Part shown: positions 25,182 to 34,688 of the stretch, piece after piece | How the letters are laid out: each line of letters begins with the position of its first letter | Position numbering within the stretch: the first letter of the stretch is position 1 | Assembly: GCF_900446695.1 (NCBI RefSeq) | Contig: NZ_UAVP01000008.1 | Coordinates: 496,001 to 560,000 of the forward strand | DNA: 64,000 bases | Origin: Capnocytophaga sputigena | GTDB taxonomy: Bacteria; Bacteroidota; Bacteroidia; Flavobacteriales; Flavobacteriaceae | Reading direction: 5' to 3' | Translations under genes and position numbers: made by a program | Notes under the pieces: generated by a model | Told to the model about the DNA's origin: nothing | Seen by the model: the letters and a program-made list of their open reading frames with translations, nothing else | Database searches by the model: none

Positions 25182-25697
25182 TTAATTGAGGAACATCATT
25201 GCCACAACAACTCCCGTGATAAAGAACAACAGAGCTATAAAGGTTACCCAATTGATATATTTTTTGCGAGGAGTAGCGAGAAAACTATCGTATTCCTTAC
25301 GAGCTTGCAAGGTGATATCGCGTTTTTTGAAATACATATCCACCAAGGTATGTAAATCTTTAATTTCCTCGGGGCGAGGTTGTTCGGGTTGTTGGGGCTG
25401 TTCTGTTTGCGGCGGTTGTTGCGCGCTATTGTCAGAAGATTTATCCGATTTTTTAGCCTCTTTCTTATTATAGCTTTTTTGGCGAGCCATCTGGGCATCG
25501 TATTCCTTGCGCTTCTCAGCATCCGAGAGCACATCATAAGCCTCTTGTAAATCTTTAAATTTTTCTACATAGGCAGGATCACCCTTGTGTTTATCGGGGT
25601 GATTAGCTTTAGCGAGTTTGCGGTAGGCGATGCGAATTTCTTCGGCGGGAGCTTCGGCGGTGAGTCCCAGCACTTCGTAGTAATCTTTCACTGTCAT
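25182..25697 (-). CDS. DnaJ-domain membrane protein
   Basis: 171 residues. The J domain occupies about residues 3-68 ([35 protein letters not shown]) with the HPD triad intact. A low-complexity Q/P linker (about 90-110) and a charged helix follow, and a single C-terminal membrane segment ([18 protein letters not shown]). It lacks the G/F, zinc-finger and CTD parts of DnaJ, so it is a tail-anchored co-chaperone that would recruit a DnaK to the membrane. It overlaps the upstream gene by 4 nt. Confidence 0.88.
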   Translation of the reverse strand: MTVKDYYEVLGLTAEAPAEEIRIAYRKLAKANHPDKHKGDPAYVEKFKDLQEAYDVLSDAEKRKEYDAQMARQKSYNKKEAKKSDKSSDNSAQQPPQTEQPQQPEQPRPEEIKDLHTLVDMYFKKRDITLQARKEYDSFLATPRKKYINWVTFIALLFFITGVVVAMMFLN

Positions 25698-26104
25698 AGT
25701 CCTGCTTTTTGAGTAGAGTTATCACTGGTTTCCCATCCTATGAGGCGACCATTTTGAAAACTGAGTACTACCGATTTGTAGCGCCAGCGTTCAGTAGTAA
25801 TACCGTGGAACACTACAGGTTGCACATTCAAGGGGCGACCTATAGCCATTTTCACGAGATAATCAGGCATATTTTCCTTATAAACACCCTTTTCAACACT
25901 ATTTACGGTAGCCTCACCAAAAGTTTCCCCGATGAGTTCCATAATAGTTTCTTTGGTTCGTTTTTCGTCTACAAGGGCATTATGCCATTTTTCGCGTAGT
26001 TCCTCTATCACTTTTTCGCGTTTTAGGTTTGCAATTCCCTGCATAATAAGCAGATAAAGCAACACAACCACGCCTAAAGAAAGGAGTACATAGTATATCA
26101 TCAC
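25694..26104 (-). CDS. Membrane-anchored hypothetical protein, 136 aa
   Basis: An N-terminal hydrophobic segment ([22 protein letters not shown]) is followed by a charged helix and a small alpha/beta region ([49 protein letters not shown]). The [14 protein letters not shown] segment recalls an SmpA/OmlA-like or DUF2845-type 'PxxLVxxxWGKP' hook, suggesting a small periplasmic or cytosolic binding domain; this is a weak resemblance. First gene of a three-gene run with the DnaJ-domain and LuxE-like genes. A -7 box lies 34 bp upstream. Confidence 0.65.
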   Translation of the reverse strand: MMIYYVLLSLGVVVLLYLLIMQGIANLKREKVIEELREKWHNALVDEKRTKETIMELIGETFGEATVNSVEKGVYKENMPDYLVKMAIGRPLNVQPVVFHGITTERWRYKSVVLSFQNGRLIGWETSDNSTQKAGL

Positions 26105-26137
26105 ACTTATTTTTATAATTTGTTACTACTGAAGCGG

Positions 26138-26145
26138 CAAAAGTA
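26138..26145 (-). promoter_or_regulatory. -7 box of the dnaJ-like operon
   Basis: The minus strand reads TACTTTTG 34 bp before the ATG at 26104; the region is A/T rich and no sharp -33 is seen. Confidence 0.5.
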
Positions 26146-26255
26146 TAAATTTTTTAGTAAATAGCAAAAAAATAGCGTGAGTTATTCATTTTTCACCCTT
26201 GCCCTTTAGTTTCTTTATTCACTACACAGCTCATACTAAATTTTGTTCGTCGTTA

Positions 26256-26286
26256 CTTGTTAATTGTTAATTAATTTGTACCTTTG
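26256..26286 (+). promoter_or_regulatory. Promoter of the PBP1A gene
   Basis: CTTG at 26256-26259 and TACCTTTG at 26279-26286, spacing 19. Its position rules out the TTG at 26284 as the translation start and supports the ATG at 26314. Confidence 0.65.
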
Positions 26287-26313
26287 CATTCTAAATCGTT
26301 CAGTACCTTTTAT

Positions 26314-28953
26314 ATGCAACTGAAAAATATATCATTCAAAAAACTTATCACCAAAGGGTTGCTCTTTATAGCACCTTTCCTTTCCCTACTAATGGAAGGG
26401 GGTTTGGCTTTAGGTTCTATGGTATATAAACTACTGCGTTACTGCCTCAAATACGCTTGGTATGCCCTTGTGATTCTGCTCATTGGCATTCCGTATTTAT
26501 TTTATAAACTCTTCAGCAGCAAGCGAGAAGGCAAACAACCCCGAACCTATAAGTTTTACCTCAAATGGGCAGGTATCGCTATAGGAACAGGACTGGCAAT
26601 GGTGTTATTGCTCTTCACTTTAGTCTATTTCGGTGTTTTTGGCAAATTGCCTACCGAACAAGAACTCAAAGAACTCCGCCAATCCGAAGCGAGCCTCATC
26701 TACGACGACCACGGTGAATTCTTAGGTAAATTCTATATCTTCGACCGCACAAAAATCGAATATTCCGATTTTCCTCCTTACTTGGTAAATGCACTCATCG
26801 CTACCGAGGACGAGCGTTTTTACAACCACAGTGGGGTGGATATGCGAAGCCTCTTTAGGGTATTTTTCAAAACACTGCTCTTGCAAGACGATTCTTCGGG
26901 CGGGGGGAGTACCCTCACGATGCAGTTGGCTAAAAACATTTTCGGGCGTGGCGAGCGCTATGGAAAACTCTCTATGCCTGTGCATAAAATCAAAGAGATG
27001 ATTATCGCCAACCGCATTGAGAAAGTCTATACTAAAGAGGAAATTATCACCCTCTACCTCAACACGGTACCTTTTAGCGATAATACTTACGGCATAGAGG
27101 CGGCTGCTCATCGATTTTTCAACAAACACACCAAAGATCTCACCCTCAACGAGGCTGCTACCTTGGTGGGCTCTCTCAAAGCTAACAAAAACTACAATCC
27201 GCGTACCTCGCCCAAGCGAAGTGAAGAACGCCGCAATGTGGTATTGGCAAAAATGAAAAAAAATGGACTTCTCTCCGATAAAGACTTTGAAGTTCACAAG
27301 CAGGACAGCCTAAAAATAGACTACAACAATATTGAAAACGAAGGTCTTGCACCTTACCTCCGCGAGCAAATACGTTTGCAACTTCCCGAATTGTTGAAAG
27401 ACGTTAAAAAAGAAGATGGTACGCCCTATAACATCTACAAAGATGGGTTGCGCATCTACACCACCATCGATCGCACTATGCAACAATATGCCGAGGCTGC
27501 CGTGAAAAAACACTTAGAACGCCTACAAAAAGATTTTGAAACGGCTTATGGCAAAAACCCTCCTTGGAAAACCGATAACGACTGGCTATTACAAGAAGCT
27601 AAAAAACTCCCCGCTTATAAAGATTTGAAATCTCAAGGACTTAACGACGAGGATATTTGGAAAAAACTCAGCGAGAAAAAAACAATGGACTTGAGTTTCT
27701 ACACCAAAGACGAGGTGCAAAAACACAGTACCCTCGATAGTTTGTCGTTTTATATCCGCTTGCTCAACACGGGTTTTGTGAGTGTGAATCCACAAACGGG
27801 AGCTGTAAAAAGTTACGTAGGAGGTGTTGATTTTCAGCACTTCAAGTACGACCACGTATTACAAAGCAAACGCCAAGTAGGGTCTATTTTCAAACCTATT
27901 GTCTATGCTACTGCCTTAGAGGTAGGAATGCCCGTATGTACTCACTTCTCGCCACGCGCCCTCACCTATGCCGATGAGAAATTCTGGACACCGCGCAACG
28001 CTTCTAAAACTGACGATGATCCTTATACTTACTACTCTGTAGGCAAGGCGCTTAAAGAATCGCTGAACACTATTGCAGTACAAACGCTCTTCTATGCAGG
28101 GCTCAACAATGTTATCAGGAAAGCGCGCGCAATGGGTATCCAAACAGCGTTGCCACAAGTGCCCTCTATCGCCTTGGGTTCAGCCGAATTATCAGTAATT
28201 GAAATGGCTAAAGCCTATACCACCTTTGCCAACAACGGTGTGCCCTCACAACCGTATTTCATAGAAAAAATCACTGATAAAAAAGGAAAAATCATCTGGC
28301 AGCACAAACCTAAAAAAGAAGCGGCAGCTATCAGCCAAACCACTGCCCAACAGATGATCCAGCTGATGCGCGCTACCGTGAATGAAGGAACTGCTGCCAG
28401 AATGCGTGGACAATATGGGCTCACTAATGACCTCGCTGGTAAAACAGGAACTACCCAAGACAATAAAGATGGTTGGTTTGCAGGACTCTTGCCTAACTTG
28501 GTGATGATTGTTTGGGTAGGCAACGACCAGCAGATAGGCTTCCGCGCTACCTATTTGGGGCAAGGAGCTAACTCGGCACTGCCTATTGCAGCCCTCTTTG
28601 TGTCACAACTCAACCGCAACAAGCAGTTCAATGCAATCACCCGCGCTACCTTCTCCGTCCCCGATGAGATACGCGAGGAGATAACCAATTGTGAACCCGT
28701 GGTGAGAGAAGGATTCCTCGATCGACTTCTCAGCGATAGTGGTGCTGCAAAAGATACCATTAGAGCAGGCGAAGTGCATTACCGCATCTATGAGCGCAAA
28801 GGCAAATTAAACGATATAGATAATGGCGATGAGGAGATTTCTATAGACGATGTAGTAAACCCTTCGGCAGCAGCCAAAAACACCGCCTCCTCCACCCAAC
28901 AACAAGACGACAAACCTAAAAAGAAAGGCTTTTTCGGGAGAATATTTCAATAA
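26314..28953 (+). CDS. Bifunctional penicillin-binding protein 1A (GT51 + transpeptidase)
   Basis: 879 residues from the ATG at 26314. A long hydrophobic N-terminal part (about residues 5-120) contains two or three membrane segments, longer than in E. coli PBP1A. GT51 glycosyltransferase: ALIATEDERFYNHSGVD, GGGSTLTMQLAKN and NRIEKVYTKEEIITLYLN. Penicillin-binding domain: SxxK in QVGSIFKPIVYATALE, SxN in ESLNTIAVQ and KTG in AGKTGTTQDNKDGWF. It polymerises and cross-links peptidoglycan at the inner membrane. The C-terminal 60 residues are low complexity. Single gene with its own promoter; the next gene is 53 bp downstream. Confidence 0.93.
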   Translation: MQLKNISFKKLITKGLLFIAPFLSLLMEGGLALGSMVYKLLRYCLKYAWYALVILLIGIPYLFYKLFSSKREGKQPRTYKFYLKWAGIAIGTGLAMVLLLFTLVYFGVFGKLPTEQELKELRQSEASLIYDDHGEFLGKFYIFDRTKIEYSDFPPYLVNALIATEDERFYNHSGVDMRSLFRVFFKTLLLQDDSSGGGSTLTMQLAKNIFGRGERYGKLSMPVHKIKEMIIANRIEKVYTKEEIITLYLNTVPFSDNTYGIEAAAHRFFNKHTKDLTLNEAATLVGSLKANKNYNPRTSPKRSEERRNVVLAKMKKNGLLSDKDFEVHKQDSLKIDYNNIENEGLAPYLREQIRLQLPELLKDVKKEDGTPYNIYKDGLRIYTTIDRTMQQYAEAAVKKHLERLQKDFETAYGKNPPWKTDNDWLLQEAKKLPAYKDLKSQGLNDEDIWKKLSEKKTMDLSFYTKDEVQKHSTLDSLSFYIRLLNTGFVSVNPQTGAVKSYVGGVDFQHFKYDHVLQSKRQVGSIFKPIVYATALEVGMPVCTHFSPRALTYADEKFWTPRNASKTDDDPYTYYSVGKALKESLNTIAVQTLFYAGLNNVIRKARAMGIQTALPQVPSIALGSAELSVIEMAKAYTTFANNGVPSQPYFIEKITDKKGKIIWQHKPKKEAAAISQTTAQQMIQLMRATVNEGTAARMRGQYGLTNDLAGKTGTTQDNKDGWFAGLLPNLVMIVWVGNDQQIGFRATYLGQGANSALPIAALFVSQLNRNKQFNAITRATFSVPDEIREEITNCEPVVREGFLDRLLSDSGAAKDTIRAGEVHYRIYERKGKLNDIDNGDEEISIDDVVNPSAAAKNTASSTQQQDDKPKKKGFFGRIFQ

Positions 28954-29006
28954 TTTACCGATTTGCTATTTTGAAACTAAACAGCTAAAAAAACACCAAA
29001 TTATAA

Positions 29007-30053
29007 ATGAAAAGAATTGTAACTTTAACGGTATCGCTTGTACTTTTGGCGGTACTCAATGCCGAGGCTCAACAAAAAAAATTTAGCGTGAGAACGATTG
29101 CTTTTTACAATGTGGAGAACTTGTTCGACACCATCAACGACCCTAATAAATTTGATGACGATCGCACCCCTGAGGGCGCCGACCGCTGGACTTCTAAAGT
29201 CTATAACGACCACGTACAGAAAATTGCTAAAGTCATTTCCGAAATCGGTAATGATGTAACGCACCACGCCCCCGATATAGTAGGACTTGCCGAAATAGAA
29301 AATGAGGCAGTAGTGCAAGACCTTATCAATACTGAGTATCTCAAACGTTACAACTATGGTATCGTACACTACGAATCTCCCGATGCCCGTGGGGTAGATG
29401 TAGCACTGATCTACAAAAAAGGCGTGTTCAAGCCCATTTCCTCATTTGCACACCCTCTGCACCTCACTAAAGACGATGGCAAACCCCTCTACACCCGCGA
29501 CCAACTGCTTGTAAGCGGTGAGTTGGACGGCGAAATGATACATTTTATCGTAAACCACTGGCCCTCACGTTTAGGAGGAGAAGCTAAAAGCCGCCCCAGC
29601 CGTGAAAAAGCAGCCGCTCTGAACAAGCAAATCATCGATTCTCTACTCAAAACAGACCCTAACGCCAAAGTTATTGCGATGGGCGACTTCAACGACGACC
29701 CTATCAATTCTGGCTTTAAAAATGTACTCAAAACAAAAGATAAAAAAGAAGATGTAAAACCAGGGGAGCTGTTCAACCCTATGGAAGCGATGCTCAAAAA
29801 AGGTATGGGTACCCTTGCTTATCAAGACGGTTGGAATCTTTTCGACCAATTCTATTTCACTTACGACTTGCTTAAAGAAGACAAAAGCAGTTACCGCTAT
29901 TGGAAAACAGGCATCTTCAATCGTCCTTATTTAGCAAACCCCAAAGGGCGCTACAAAGGCTATCCTTTCCGCAGTATGAGCAACGGCAACTACACTTGGG
30001 GCTATTCCGACCACTTCCCCGTATATATGTATTTGATTAGAGAATTGAAATAA
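29007..30053 (+). CDS. Secreted endonuclease/exonuclease/phosphatase-family protein
   Basis: 348 residues with a signal peptide (TVSLVLLAVLNAEAQ). The EEP fold is evident: FYNVENLFDT (Asn), PDIVGLAEIENEAVV (catalytic Glu), VNHWPSRLGG, AMGDFNDDP (Asp and Asn) and the closing YSDHFPVYMYL (Asp-His). The metal-dependent phosphodiesterase activity could act on DNA, RNA or phosphate esters in the periplasm or outside. It sits between PBP1A and a restriction-modification pair, not far upstream of the acid phosphatase genes, so a part in nucleic acid or phosphate salvage is plausible (inference). Confidence 0.88.
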   Translation: MKRIVTLTVSLVLLAVLNAEAQQKKFSVRTIAFYNVENLFDTINDPNKFDDDRTPEGADRWTSKVYNDHVQKIAKVISEIGNDVTHHAPDIVGLAEIENEAVVQDLINTEYLKRYNYGIVHYESPDARGVDVALIYKKGVFKPISSFAHPLHLTKDDGKPLYTRDQLLVSGELDGEMIHFIVNHWPSRLGGEAKSRPSREKAAALNKQIIDSLLKTDPNAKVIAMGDFNDDPINSGFKNVLKTKDKKEDVKPGELFNPMEAMLKKGMGTLAYQDGWNLFDQFYFTYDLLKEDKSSYRYWKTGIFNRPYLANPKGRYKGYPFRSMSNGNYTWGYSDHFPVYMYLIRELK

Positions 30054-30072
30054 AGCTTTCAACATATAAAAA

Positions 30073-31182
30073 ATGCTATTCGACGAGTATAAGTATTTCA
30101 ACTACCAATTTCCTGAACCTCAATATTTAGGAGCTAAACACACCCATTTAGCGTGGATAAAGAACTTTATCCCCAATGGAGTGCGTATAGCTCTTGATGC
30201 TTTTGCAGGCTCTCAATCAGTTGCTTACTTGTTCAAACAAATGCAGTTACAAGTAATTACAAACGATTTTTTGAACTTCAACCACCAAATAGGATTAGCC
30301 CTAATTGAAAATAACAGTGATACGCTTACTCTCGATGATATATCTTTATTGTTTTCAGAATCTCCTCAAAAGAGTGAATATACCCTTATATCCGACCTTT
30401 ATACAGGCATCTTTTTTGAAGAAACTGAAGCCTTTTTCTTAGATAATTTTAGAGCTAATATCCCTTTGTTATCCTCCCCATACAAGCAAGCTCTTGCTTT
30501 TTCAGTACTCAACCGAAGTATGACACGAAAGATTACAATGGGGCACTTTGCTCATACACAAGCCCTAAACTATGCTAACAATCCTGAACGTATCAAGCGC
30601 AATAGGAGTTTAGTACGCCCTATTAGAGATATTTTTGAAGAACTTCTACCTAAATACAATAAGGCTGTTTTCAACAATCAAGCAACTAATAAAAGTTACC
30701 AAAAAAATATTTTAGACTTGCTGCCCTTATTAGACCAAGTAGATATAGTCTATTTCGACCCTCCTTATTGCGATAGCCACGCCGACTATCAAAGTTTCTA
30801 TCACTTACCCGAAACTTTTACCGAATATTGGAGAGACAAGCAGTTTATCAACACCATCAAACGATACGAACCTCAACGTTTTAGTGGTTTTGATAAGAAA
30901 AGAGATGTTATCACTTCATTTGAAACCCTTTTTGAATACAGCAAAGATATTCCACACTGGCTCATCAGTTACAACGATCGCAGTTACCCTTCTATAGAGA
31001 TTCTTACTGCCCTCATTTCTAAATACAAAGATGTAACTGTAGAAGCTAAAGCTTACCACAATGGTAGAGGAGGAAAAGGCAGTGTGGCAGGTAGTAAAGA
31101 AATCCTTTTTGTATGCAAACCTAAAGTGCATATCAGTTTTGCTATTCCTAAGAAAGAAACATTAGCGTATGAACAACTTTAA
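30073..31182 (+). CDS. DNA adenine methyltransferase of a type II R-M system (D12 class)
   Basis: 369 residues. The alpha-class order is clear: motif X (PQYLGAKHTHLAWI, residues 16-29), AdoMet motif I (LDAFAGSQSVAYLF, 41-54) and catalytic motif IV DPPY (229-232, with YFDPPYCDSHADYQSFYH). It would methylate the N6 of adenine in a specific site. Target recognition is probably in the region between motifs. The recognition sequence cannot be read from the sequence. It overlaps the next gene by 14 nt, so the two are translationally coupled. The pair is inserted between housekeeping genes (EEP protein and purK) and is more AT-rich, consistent with horizontal gain. Confidence 0.85.
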   Translation: MLFDEYKYFNYQFPEPQYLGAKHTHLAWIKNFIPNGVRIALDAFAGSQSVAYLFKQMQLQVITNDFLNFNHQIGLALIENNSDTLTLDDISLLFSESPQKSEYTLISDLYTGIFFEETEAFFLDNFRANIPLLSSPYKQALAFSVLNRSMTRKITMGHFAHTQALNYANNPERIKRNRSLVRPIRDIFEELLPKYNKAVFNNQATNKSYQKNILDLLPLLDQVDIVYFDPPYCDSHADYQSFYHLPETFTEYWRDKQFINTIKRYEPQRFSGFDKKRDVITSFETLFEYSKDIPHWLISYNDRSYPSIEILTALISKYKDVTVEAKAYHNGRGGKGSVAGSKEILFVCKPKVHISFAIPKKETLAYEQL

Positions 31183-32278
31183 ACATTGGAAAGAACTACA
31201 ACAAAGGCAACAATTGGCAGCGTTCAATACCGATAGCAGTGCCTTGCTATGGCTTAAAATCAAATCTATCTTGCGTAAAGAATTGCTTTTTGAGTTTCTC
31301 TCTTCAAATCATATAAAGTTACAACATACAACAATGAATTTGCAATTTGAAGAACTCTTCAATTTGTTAGAACGAGATATCCCTCAATCTCATTCGATGT
31401 TAGACAACTTTATAAAACAGATAAGCCACAAACAAATTGAGTTTTTCAACCAAGAACAACTCATTTCTGAACTTTACAAACTAAACCATTTTCAATGGGG
31501 AGGCGACTATCAAAACTCATTAGACAAATACCTTATAAGCAAATACATAAAGGTAAAACAACCTTCGTATGAAGAACTACTATCTAAATTTGATACTGAA
31601 ATCAATACTACTGTACAAAATTATGTTTTGAGCAGCTGGTACAACCATTGGAGTAGTATTTTAATAGAAAATATCTTTAAACAACACCCTGCTGTTCTAC
31701 CTACTATCGGACAAATAAAAAATGTAGATTTCTTCATCAACAACATTCCTTTCGACCTGAAAGTTACTTACTTCCCTAATGAATTTATGAAGCTAAGAAG
31801 AAAGGAAATAGGATTGCCTCCTGAACTCACTTTTTTGAAAAACAAAGCTACTGAATTAGGTATTTTCTTTGATAAAAAAGATAAAACAACTAACATACAA
31901 TACGAAATCACCGAAAAATTAAAAGACAGAAACGATGCTACCTCCCTTGCTGTATTAAATCAGCTGAAACAAGAACGTTTGAGTATTGTAACCGAAGCTC
32001 AGAAAAACCCTAAACCACTCATACAATGGCTTTATGAAAATCAAGGTGAAATGCGCTTTGGTGCTGAAAACAGATTATTCCTGATTCTTGTTGATACCGA
32101 TGATTTTGAGAACTCTTGGAAGTTAAAAAGAAACATCAATATACTACAACCTACTATCCATCAGTATTTAAACAATTTCAGTAAGAAAGACTCGCTTTCT
32201 TTAAAAATAGAATTTACCTATAAAAACAACCCTGAAAAGTACACAGCTTTAGCCGATTGTATTTTCATCGTAAAATAA
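31169..32278 (+). CDS. Putative type II restriction endonuclease
   Basis: 369 residues, no signal peptide. A PD-(D/E)xK-like site is visible: E167 in a helix (SSILIENIF), D187 (NVDFFI) and D196-L-K198 (IPFDLKVTYF). The rest is helical and Lys-rich with no ATPase or helicase motif, so a simple dimeric nuclease is expected. Assignment rests on this motif plus the tight 14-nt overlap with an adenine methyltransferase. The ATG lies within the 3' end of the methylase gene. No control (C) protein or Vsr gene is present. If the nuclease is active the cognate methylase is essential. No named homologue recognised. Confidence 0.72.
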   Translation: MNNFKHWKELQQRQQLAAFNTDSSALLWLKIKSILRKELLFEFLSSNHIKLQHTTMNLQFEELFNLLERDIPQSHSMLDNFIKQISHKQIEFFNQEQLISELYKLNHFQWGGDYQNSLDKYLISKYIKVKQPSYEELLSKFDTEINTTVQNYVLSSWYNHWSSILIENIFKQHPAVLPTIGQIKNVDFFINNIPFDLKVTYFPNEFMKLRRKEIGLPPELTFLKNKATELGIFFDKKDKTTNIQYEITEKLKDRNDATSLAVLNQLKQERLSIVTEAQKNPKPLIQWLYENQGEMRFGAENRLFLILVDTDDFENSWKLKRNINILQPTIHQYLNNFSKKDSLSLKIEFTYKNNPEKYTALADCIFIVK

Positions 32279-32286
32279 ACCTTTTT

Positions 32287-33444
32287 ATGCCTCACTATTT
32301 TTCATCAAACTTTACTCTAGGAATCCTTGGTGGCGGACAGCTCGGCAAGATGCTCCTCACCGAAACCCGCAAATTCGACATCACCACTAAGGTGCTCGAC
32401 CCCTCTGCCGATGCCCCTTGTCGCATTGCCTGTAATACCTTTGTACAAGGCGCTCTCACCGATTTTGATACCGTCTACAACTTTGGTAAAGACGTAGATG
32501 TACTCACTATCGAAATTGAAAATGTGAATGTCGATGCCCTTAAAAAACTACAATCCGAAGGGGTAAAAGTATACCCTACCCCTCAAACTATTGAGTTGAT
32601 ACAGAACAAAGCTACCCAAAAACAGTTCTACACCACTCACAACATCCCTACCGCTCCTTTTCATCGCTTTGAGAGCTTAGCCAATTTGCAAAAAGCAGTA
32701 GCAAAAGAGCAAATAACCCTGCCTTTCGTGTGGAAATCAGCGCGTTTTGGTTACGACGGCAATGGCGTGAAAATCGTACGACAATTGCCCGACCTATCCC
32801 TTCTACCCGAAGGAGAGTGTATCGCCGAAAATTTAGTGCCTTTCGCTAAGGAATTAGCCGTGATTGTCGCCCGCAATGTGAGCGGTGAGGCAAGCACCTA
32901 CCCTGTGGTAGAAATGGAGTTTCACCCCGAAGCCAATCAGGTGGAATATGTGTTATGTCCAGCGCGTATCAGCGAGGAAATCGCCCAAAAAGCACGCGCA
33001 ATAGCCGTACAAGTAGCCGAAGCTTTTCAGGTAGTAGGACTTTTAGCCGTAGAGCTTTTCCTAACGGCTGAAGGCGAGGTATTAGTAAACGAAGTAGCTC
33101 CGCGTCCGCATAACTCAGGACATTACAGCATCGAGGCTGCTTACACCAACCAATTTGAACAACATTTGCGCGCCATTTTAGACCTCCCATTAGGCAACAC
33201 CGATAGCAAAGTAGCAGGTGTAATGGTAAACCTCGTAGGGGCTGAAGGCTACCAAGGCGATGTGATATACGAAAATATAGAACAAATATTAGCAATGCAA
33301 GGCGTAACCCCTCATATCTATGGCAAACGCGAAACCCGTCCGTTTAGAAAAATGGGACACGTAACCATCGTAAATAAAGATATTGAAAAAGCCCGAGCCA
33401 TTGCCGAAAAAGTAAAACAAACAATAAAAGTAATCTCTCACTAA
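32287..33444 (+). CDS. purK: 5-(carboxyamino)imidazole ribonucleotide synthase
   Basis: 385 residues from the ATG at 32287. The longer frame to 32257 is rejected because it would overlap the upstream nuclease stop and add residues before the canonical start. ATP-grasp enzyme of purine synthesis: converts AIR, bicarbonate and ATP to N5-CAIR. Motifs: FTLGILGGGQLGKMLL (nucleotide fold), FVWKSARFGYDGNGVKI, GLLAVELFLTAEGEVLVNEVAPRPHNSGHYSIEA and HIYGKRETRPFRKMGHV. Its partner purE is not in the window. It begins 8 nt after the restriction endonuclease gene, so the R-M pair may have been inserted ahead of it and could now drive it. Confidence 0.93.
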   Translation: MPHYFSSNFTLGILGGGQLGKMLLTETRKFDITTKVLDPSADAPCRIACNTFVQGALTDFDTVYNFGKDVDVLTIEIENVNVDALKKLQSEGVKVYPTPQTIELIQNKATQKQFYTTHNIPTAPFHRFESLANLQKAVAKEQITLPFVWKSARFGYDGNGVKIVRQLPDLSLLPEGECIAENLVPFAKELAVIVARNVSGEASTYPVVEMEFHPEANQVEYVLCPARISEEIAQKARAIAVQVAEAFQVVGLLAVELFLTAEGEVLVNEVAPRPHNSGHYSIEAAYTNQFEQHLRAILDLPLGNTDSKVAGVMVNLVGAEGYQGDVIYENIEQILAMQGVTPHIYGKRETRPFRKMGHVTIVNKDIEKARAIAEKVKQTIKVISH

Positions 33445-33899
33445 CCCCCTATCTACTACTAACTCCTATCCCCTCTATCCCAAAATTCCCATCAAAATCA
33501 TCTATTATCAAGGATTTTTATGTAACTTTGTGGCTATGACAGCACAGAGGGTAGATTTTTATTTAAACTTCTAATTTTTTAATTTACAGAGTTACTAAAA
33601 CTATCCTTTTCTTACATCGAACTCTCGTTACTTCAACATAACAAAACACTGATTTACAATTGCATTTGCAGCACAATCTGTGTACATCACATTTGACAAT
33701 TATCAATTCTCAATAGAGTTTTTTAGTAAAACGTCTATAAATTACCTCTTTAAAAAACAGTATATCATCATTTTAATTTCTTTTTCTTCTTTTTTACTCA
33801 AATTTCTTCCGAAATAATTTGTCCGTTCTATTCGTTATTCTTACATTTGCAGTAAAAATAACGAATATCTTAATTTTATTTTAAAAACACATAATTACA
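33445..33899 (+). promoter_or_regulatory. 455-bp intergenic region with promoter-like boxes before the acid phosphatase
   Basis: No gene-sized frame. TAACTTTG at about 33521 is a possible -7 box followed by a 12-codon frame (ATG at 33536), probably meaningless. The convincing promoter is TTTG (33818-33821) plus TACATTTG (33842-33849), spacing 20, giving a leader of about 50 nt before the ATG at 33900. CCCCTAT/CCTCTAT and ATTATCAATTCTCAAT low-complexity stretches lie in the first half. Confidence 0.55.
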
Positions 33900-34676
33900 A
33901 TGAGAAAAAAACTTCTATTCGTAGCTTTGCTATCGGTGATAGCAACTACATTCGCACAAGAAAAAATCAAAGACGTAAGAACTAAACCCGACCTCTATTT
34001 CTTACAAATCGGTGATGTGGCTAACAGCCTTGAACTTCTTCCTCCGCCACCTCAACCTGGTAGTATCCTCTTCCTCAACGACGAAGCTCAATACCAATGG
34101 GGCTTAATGCAACGCCGTACCCCTCGTGGCGACCAAGCCGTATCCGATGCTCGTGTAGATGGAGCTGGCGTGCCTAACGCTTTCTCTGAAGCCTTTGGTA
34201 TCAAGATTTCTAAGGAAACTACTCCCGAAATCTTCAAACTCGTGGTAAATATGCGCGAAGATGCTGGTGACCTCGCTACTCGTGCTGCTAAAGAGCACTA
34301 TATGCGCGTACGTCCGTTTGCTTTCTACGAAAAAACTACTTGCAACCCCGAGCAACAACAAGAACTTTCTACTAATGGCTCTTATCCTTCAGGACACACC
34401 GCTATTGGCTGGGCTACTGCTTTGGTGCTTGCCGAAATCAACGTGGATAGACAAAACGAAATCCTCAAACGCGGCTATGAAATGGGACAAAGTCGCGTGA
34501 TTTGCGGTTACCACTTCCAAAGTGATGTAGATGCGGCACGCCTTGTAGCCAGTGCCGTAGTAGCGCGTCTCCACGCCAATGATGCCTTTATGAAACAACT
34601 CGAAAAAGCTAAAAAAGAGTTTGAAAGTCTTGTAAAGAAAGGCAAAGTGAAGAAAAGTGAACGTATGACCAAATAA
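33900..34676 (+). CDS. Class A non-specific acid phosphatase (PhoN type)
   Basis: 258 residues, signal peptide ([16 protein letters not shown]). The PAP2-superfamily phosphatase signature is complete: K131-x6-R138-P139 (KEHYMRVRP), the class A stretch [12 protein letters not shown] (PSGH at 163-166), and S198-R-x5-H205-x3-D209 ([13 protein letters not shown]). It releases inorganic phosphate from a range of organic monoesters in the periplasm. The C-terminal 30 residues are a Lys-rich helix. It starts a phosphate-scavenging set with the porin (12 nt gap) and the histidine phosphatase. No Pho box could be judged by eye. Confidence 0.92.
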   Translation: MRKKLLFVALLSVIATTFAQEKIKDVRTKPDLYFLQIGDVANSLELLPPPPQPGSILFLNDEAQYQWGLMQRRTPRGDQAVSDARVDGAGVPNAFSEAFGIKISKETTPEIFKLVVNMREDAGDLATRAAKEHYMRVRPFAFYEKTTCNPEQQQELSTNGSYPSGHTAIGWATALVLAEINVDRQNEILKRGYEMGQSRVICGYHFQSDVDAARLVASAVVARLHANDAFMKQLEKAKKEFESLVKKGKVKKSERMTK

Positions 34677-34688
34677 ACTGCTAAAACG

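Noticed and set aside
26284-26313. TTG at 26284 as the PBP1A start
   Set aside because: It lies inside the -7 box TACCTTTG; the ATG at 26314 is the better start.
26722-27297. 191-residue antisense frame over PBP1A
   Set aside because: It covers the catalytic GT51 region of the real gene; no independent evidence.
32257-32286. Longer purK start at 32257
   Set aside because: It overlaps the end of the upstream nuclease gene and adds residues before the conserved PurK N-terminus.
33536-33574. 12-codon frame after a TAACTTTG box
   Set aside because: Too short, no ribosome-binding context, no sign of a leader peptide function for a gene 330 bp further on.
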